A DNA stretch of 64,000 nucleotides from the NCBI RefSeq assembly GCF_000002515.2, contig NC_006042.1, forward strand, positions 62,001 to 126,000, read 5' to 3'. Position 1 is the first letter of the stretch. Every line of letters begins with the position of its first letter. Below, piece by piece: positions 59,988 to 64,000 of the stretch. Source of the stretch: Kluyveromyces lactis. Its lineage: Eukaryota; Ascomycota; Saccharomycetes; Saccharomycetales; Saccharomycetaceae. The translations under genes were made by a program, and so were the position numbers. The notes below the pieces were generated by a model. The model saw nothing but the letters and a program-made list of their open reading frames with translations. It was not told where the DNA came from and did no database searches.

Positions 59988-61169
59988 ATGAATACGATGG
60001 ATACACTGGATACGCATTTTGTTTCCTCTGTGGAAAATGCGGTACAAGAATCATTGCGAGAGAACAAGGCGTTATTGGTTTATACTACGGGCGGAGATAA
60101 TTCGTGGTTTGAGTCGTGGTTTACACCACTTGTAGGGGAGCAGTTGAAGGATTCGTGCGTTTGGTTACGTTTAGCTGCTGGAAGCAGGGAAATGGGTTAC
60201 TTTGAGCAAATATTCCCGGATGTGAAGGTTCCTAGCGTTTATTGTATTGCTAAGGGACAAATAGTGGAGATGATAAATCCAGATCAGTTGGACATGGACG
60301 GATTTGCTACTAGGTTGATCCGGGCAGTTGGTAAAAGCAAGAGGAGAATCTCTGAAACGGATGCCGTTGATGCATCCAATACCGTTGGTGCCGCTGGTGA
60401 TACCGGCGCCAGGTCCGGTAGCTGTCTGTCACAAAATGCGAAATTGATGGAGTACCAAATAAAGGCCAAGAAGCACCAGTTGACAGAACAACAGGAAAGA
60501 GAACGTATTGTTAGATTGATGAAAGCGGACCGTGAAGAAATGAAGCAACGAAGATTATCGTCATCATCTCCAAATCATACTAAGGAACACATCAATGAAG
60601 TATTGGCTGTACCCATTCACGATAATATTAAAAACAGAGATATAATAAACGCAGCAGTGTGCACCTTGCTTATAAGATTAACAGACGGTAAGACATTGAA
60701 AAACGATTTCGATTCGTCTCAAACTTTAAACGATGTAAGGACTTGGGTGGATGCCAATAGGACAGATAAGGATGGTCCGTACCAGTTCCATCGAAGTATT
60801 CCACGTGAAACTTTCACAGAATCACAAGAATTACTATCTTTGAAAGCTCTGGAGCTTACTCCAAGATCTGCATTAATCTTGAAGCCTTTGGAAAAGCATA
60901 CATATTCTCGTAAGATTGCAGATGTAGAAGGACCAGGTTTGCTTGGGAAAATGTATCAGAACGTGACGTCCTGGTGGTACGGTAAATCAACGGTTGTTGA
61001 TCAAAATATTCCTGAACCTGCTGAAGCATTAACATCTCAAGCTTCATCTAGATATGTTTCTCCCTTATCTTCCCCTCGTCTGGTACACTCTGATGCATCG
61101 ATACCCTCAAGAGCTGTCTCTCCATCTTCTATACATTACGGCCATGTCTCAGACGACAACAGCAGATAG
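59988..61169 (+). CDS. UBX7: UBX-domain protein, Cdc48 cofactor (Ubx6/Ubx7 type)
   Basis: UBX proteins link Cdc48/p97 to substrates in ubiquitin-dependent degradation. The 393-aa product has a thioredoxin-like UAS segment at about 20-110 (ALLVYTTGGDNSWFESWFTPL). A charged coiled-coil linker with QQERERIVRLMKADREEMKQR follows. The UBX domain runs at about 222-300 (TLLIRLTDGKTLKNDF to SALILKP). The usual FPR Cdc48-binding turn appears as IPR in RSIPRETF. S. cerevisiae has the WGD pair UBX6/UBX7. Its neighbours here, CHK1 (YBR274W) and CHM7 (YJL049W), come from both sister tracks, so this is the unduplicated form. Confidence 0.9.
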   Translation: MNTMDTLDTHFVSSVENAVQESLRENKALLVYTTGGDNSWFESWFTPLVGEQLKDSCVWLRLAAGSREMGYFEQIFPDVKVPSVYCIAKGQIVEMINPDQLDMDGFATRLIRAVGKSKRRISETDAVDASNTVGAAGDTGARSGSCLSQNAKLMEYQIKAKKHQLTEQQERERIVRLMKADREEMKQRRLSSSSPNHTKEHINEVLAVPIHDNIKNRDIINAAVCTLLIRLTDGKTLKNDFDSSQTLNDVRTWVDANRTDKDGPYQFHRSIPRETFTESQELLSLKALELTPRSALILKPLEKHTYSRKIADVEGPGLLGKMYQNVTSWWYGKSTVVDQNIPEPAEALTSQASSRYVSPLSSPRLVHSDASIPSRAVSPSSIHYGHVSDDNSR

Positions 61170-61276
61170 CACACCTGATTTATGAATCGCCTTTATGTTA
61201 AATATCATATGTATGCATGAACGAATTAAATATACATATTAATACCAAATATGAGCAATCACTCTTATCGGAAGAA

Positions 61277-62602
61277 TTAGGCCAACAGTTTCTCGGTCAT
61301 CTCTTCCTTTTTCGGTTCCTTCACTTCCGTCTTCTCTGCACGAGGAGAGTCCCTGCTCGATACCCTCAAGGATCCAAGTTTCTTTATCAAATCTTCTGTT
61401 GAGCCAGATTCCAAAGGTGCTGCAGATTTTTGTTCTTCGATCTTCTTTTTCTCCTTCTCTTTTGTATCCTCTGTTGATAGCTCCTTCTCTAACAGTGACA
61501 ATTCTTCTTCAAGAGCATCATTGTCGGAAACCGACTCTCCTACTAACAAATTATGAATACGGTCTTGCTTCTCTGTATTTTCTTGGAAATCATCTAATAT
61601 GTTTGAAATAGAATCTTCATCTAAAAGTTGTGAATTGATAGCCTTCAAAGCGGTACTGCCTTGTTTTAAAAGATTAATCATAACCACATTTTGTGAAGCA
61701 TTGGATATTTCATCTTGGAGTTTCCTAAGAGATTCTAAACTCGTGTAAGCTTGTTCCAAGTTCTTTTCTGAGCGTTTTTTCAACCTAAGAAGTGTTCTCT
61801 TAATCTCTTGAGAAAGACCCGATGAAATAGCGCTTGTCAGCCGTTTGGTAGTAAGATCTAGCACCTTTTGTGCCGATTTTATCTCCGTTTCCGCAGTGAA
61901 TACATATTCATTAATATTGGCAACACAAATATCTTCTTCAGATACTTCTTTGGACGCTACCTGGGGGCTCGCACTCAACAACGGAGAGATAATCTTAACT
62001 ATATTTTCTGAACCGACAATAATTTGATTCTTATCACATAAGTAATCAAGTATTATTCCGTAGGAGTCCCAATCTTTCACGATGCTATCAATTCCGGACG
62101 CCTTATAAAAATGACCCTTAGTGAATACATAGTCAGTCGCTTTGTGAGCACTTTCTTTGATGTTATTCTTCAATAGATCTTGTAGTACCTCGTCATTTCT
62201 CTTTAACCACGCAATATTAACATATTTGACTGGTTTTAAGTACATTGCAGTCTCATTTTTTCTGCTCTTCCAGGACAAATCTAAGATTGTCTTGCTGATA
62301 GCCCAGCTCATCATTGATATTACGATGTTCTGATTCCTTTTGTGATATTCGTTAAGGGATACTAACGTGCCTTCTTTTACCATCTCATCTAGCACTACGT
62401 CAATGCTTTTCGGAGCACCATACTGAGAGTTTGATAATTCTGAAAGTAGATCTGCAGCATTTATGATTATCAGATCACTCCAGAATTCCTTGATTAAATA
62501 TTCTTTCCATTGTCTGATGTTTGCCTCATAACCATCGATGTTTAATAATTTCAGTCCTCTGAAATCAGAGTACAATGATCTTAACCTTGATTCTGGTAAC
62601 AT
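61277..62602 (-). CDS. CHM7: ESCRT-III-like nuclear envelope protein Chm7
   Basis: Chm7 (CHMP7 family) is the ESCRT-III-like adaptor that works with Heh1 to seal nuclear envelope holes and monitor nuclear pore assembly. I start at the ATG at 62602 (441 aa; S. cerevisiae 450), giving MLPESRLRSLYSDFRGLKLLN; the frame extends 30 codons upstream only to a TTG. The N-terminal half is a winged-helix, ESCRT-II-like region. The C-terminal half is Snf7-like, with the basic helix LTTKRLTSAISSGLSQEIKR, VVMINLLKQGSTALKAIN and a terminal acidic/MIM-like segment (SISNILDDFQEN, DNDALEEELSLLEKEL). It lies next to the UBX6/7 gene, as CHM7 lies next to UBX6 in S. cerevisiae. Confidence 0.92.
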   Translation of the reverse strand: MLPESRLRSLYSDFRGLKLLNIDGYEANIRQWKEYLIKEFWSDLIIINAADLLSELSNSQYGAPKSIDVVLDEMVKEGTLVSLNEYHKRNQNIVISMMSWAISKTILDLSWKSRKNETAMYLKPVKYVNIAWLKRNDEVLQDLLKNNIKESAHKATDYVFTKGHFYKASGIDSIVKDWDSYGIILDYLCDKNQIIVGSENIVKIISPLLSASPQVASKEVSEEDICVANINEYVFTAETEIKSAQKVLDLTTKRLTSAISSGLSQEIKRTLLRLKKRSEKNLEQAYTSLESLRKLQDEISNASQNVVMINLLKQGSTALKAINSQLLDEDSISNILDDFQENTEKQDRIHNLLVGESVSDNDALEEELSLLEKELSTEDTKEKEKKKIEEQKSAAPLESGSTEDLIKKLGSLRVSSRDSPRAEKTEVKEPKKEEMTEKLLA

Positions 62603-62863
62603 TATTGAATGGCAGTAGTCCGGAATCAGGATGCAATCCTTTGTAACCCCGATGTCAAGAAGAGTTGCAGTTTTTATCGATCTGATTTTCAATCTGATTT
62701 CTCATCTCAGGCGGCATTAGTTTCAACTTTAGAAAACTCAATGCTTAACGAAGTTTGAACTTTAGAATTTAAGGAAACTATTTCTGGATATTGGAAGCAC
62801 TAATAAGAGTAAAGTTTTCATTGGCTGACTAACATTGTCCAAGGTACGGCAAAAGTAACAAAG
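62603..62863. promoter_or_regulatory. CHM7 / HSM3 divergent promoter
   Basis: A 261-bp divergent region. No perfect Rpn4 PACE box (GGTGGCAAA) is seen upstream of HSM3; a weak CGGCAAAA lies just before its ATG. Confidence 0.35.
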
Positions 62864-64000
62864 ATGACAGATGTGACCAAAGATATTGATAACTTGGCTG
62901 ATGCCCTTCTTACGATGGAGATATCACCCGAAATCAATGATTTGATGGAAAAACTAGCCCTAAATTTAACTTCATCGAACAACCTTCCGGTAGACGTCAA
63001 ACATCTATTGACTTCAATAAAAACCTATCTTACACAGTCATCAAGTGAGATGTTAGACTATAATTTACTTTTGGAAGTGTTGGATGCAGTTGTGGGCTTG
63101 TGTCCGTTTGAGGATGTACTCAAAGTTTTTTCAGTAGATGACCTTATCACTGCCCTCAAAAGTGGTGACAAGGCTTTAACTGAGACGGTTTGCCAAGTAA
63201 TTGCGGCTGCTTCTCCAAGAGATATTTTTGCAGGCACACCTTTGCTAGATGAAATGCTTAAATTGTACTTCTGCGAATCTACTGTTGTTGCTATTGTTAA
63301 TGCGCTTGAGAAGACGCTTGGCATCTTAGTTACGAACCAATTAAACAGAAGAAGAATCTTAGAAAATAACTTACCGGTATTAATAAGTGTTAAAGACTGT
63401 AAAAACTCTACTACTTTTTGTAGGTTTCTTGATTTGATCAAGATACTCTCTGCAAGTGTCACTTTTGAAGAGTTTAGAAAAGATATCTTCATTATCGACA
63501 ACATGGTGACCAACAAGATGATGGAAAATGATATACTTGTTTTCATTCACATATGCCAATATTATATTGAGCTTCTAACTATTTCCTTGACAGAAGACGG
63601 AAAAGAATGGGTAATACGGTATGTAAAGCCCAGTTTTGAAATATTTGGAGAAGCTTTCTCTAGAAGGGAAGAATTGTTTGATGTTGGTCATTTTGCAAAA
63701 TCGTATTTGCTAACCCTTTTCTCTAAAATCTCTTACCTAGATGACAAATCATATATTCAGCTGCTCGAAGCGCAGTTCTTCCCATTATATCCTGACAAAC
63801 AATACCTGGACGAATTTTTGACGGTTCTTGATCCTAGTTACATTGCAAAGGTTCATTTGGACTTGTTAAAAGAAAAAGCATTACGTGCGGGGAATGTTCA
63901 TATGTTTGTGAATCTAATAAAAGATGAAGACTGCTTTGTGCAATTAAAAGACGAAATAAATTCTAAAACCTTGAACGATATGCCATACATAGAGAAAATG
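62864..64000 (+). CDS. HSM3: Proteasome assembly chaperone Hsm3 (partial, 3' end outside window)
   Basis: Hsm3 (S5b/PSMD5) chaperones assembly of the 19S base by binding Rpt1 and was first found through mutator effects. The frame from the ATG at 62864 runs 379 codons to the window edge with no stop; S. cerevisiae Hsm3 is 480 aa, so about 100 residues are missing. The protein is all-helical (ARM/HEAT-like). Blocks matching S. cerevisiae Hsm3 include NNLPVLISVKDCKNSTTFCRFLDLI, VFIHICQYY and LDPSYIAKVH (yeast INPQYLVKYH). It ends near LNDMPYIEKM (yeast LRLPYLEQM). Confidence 0.93.
   Translation, partial: MTDVTKDIDNLADALLTMEISPEINDLMEKLALNLTSSNNLPVDVKHLLTSIKTYLTQSSSEMLDYNLLLEVLDAVVGLCPFEDVLKVFSVDDLITALKSGDKALTETVCQVIAAASPRDIFAGTPLLDEMLKLYFCESTVVAIVNALEKTLGILVTNQLNRRRILENNLPVLISVKDCKNSTTFCRFLDLIKILSASVTFEEFRKDIFIIDNMVTNKMMENDILVFIHICQYYIELLTISLTEDGKEWVIRYVKPSFEIFGEAFSRREELFDVGHFAKSYLLTLFSKISYLDDKSYIQLLEAQFFPLYPDKQYLDEFLTVLDPSYIAKVHLDLLKEKALRAGNVHMFVNLIKDEDCFVQLKDEINSKTLNDMPYIEKM

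Noticed and set aside
1-64000. Centromere, LTR elements, DNA transposons, CRISPR array
   Set aside because: No complete CDEI-CDEII-CDEIII arrangement, no reverse transcriptase or transposase frames, no terminal repeat pairs and no regular spacer array were seen.

Overview
The window is nuclear DNA of a budding yeast (Saccharomycetaceae). It is AT-rich with single-exon genes and standard Leu-CTG decoding. 29 of its genes match known Saccharomyces cerevisiae genes. Their order interleaves the two sister tracks that S. cerevisiae kept after its whole-genome duplication (WGD). Chromosome XV genes (TOA1, SLK19, LIP5, MCA1, BFR1, MRM1, HIS3, DED1, RET1, NOC2, GEP3) alternate with chromosome XVI genes (2-hydroxyacid dehydrogenase YPL113C, BEM3, HOS3, IDI1, MRP51, TFB2, MEI5, VPS30). 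At the right end a chromosome II block (SHM1, YPT10, RIF1, CHK1, UBX7, HSM3) is joined by CHM7, which comes from the sister chromosome X track. The host is therefore a yeast that never underwent the WGD. Kluyveromyces (K. lactis or a close relative) is my best guess, but the genus is inference.

Layout. 1-110: possible gene start running off the left edge. 0.8-13.0 kb: peroxisome proliferation (PEX25/27), TFIIA (TOA1), spindle protein SLK19, a 2-hydroxyacid dehydrogenase, the Cdc42 GAP BEM3 and lipoyl synthase LIP5. 13.0-16.5 kb: a 3.5-kb accessory island. It hides two very short, cysteine-rich genes in tandem (27 and 37 codons, minus strand) that look like small fungal metallothioneins, with duplicated promoters and a repeat-rich spacer. 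16.5-28.2 kb: HOS3, MCA1, BFR1, IDI1, MRM1, HIS3, MRP51. 28.8-30.4 kb: an extra amino-acid permease with no counterpart at this place in S. cerevisiae. 31.4-46.7 kb: DED1, TFB2, RET1, MEI5, NOC2, GEP3, VPS30. 47.1-49.7 kb: a divergent ribonucleotide reductase large subunit at the junction between the chromosome XV/XVI-like and II/X-like blocks. 50.8-64 kb: SHM1, YPT10, RIF1, CHK1, UBX7, CHM7 and a partial HSM3.

Most genes are housekeeping and do not form one pathway. The points of biological interest are the insertions into the conserved order: the metallothionein pair, the permease, and the reductase subunit, which keeps its catalytic cysteines but has a degenerate ATP-cone (the dATP feedback site). 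Promoters show recognisable yeast signals: Reb1 sites (TTACCCGG), PAC cores (GATGAG) upstream of NOC2, RET1 and MRM1, a sterol element (TCGTATA) upstream of IDI1, and an MCB (ACGCGT) upstream of RIF1. I recognised no tRNA, rRNA, snoRNA, centromere, CRISPR array or transposable element. Several long open frames begin at TTG or GTG. For those genes I moved the start to the first ATG supported by family length or N-terminal similarity (BEM3, HOS3, IDI1, HIS3, GEP3, SHM1, CHK1, CHM7). MCA1 was also moved to an internal ATG.
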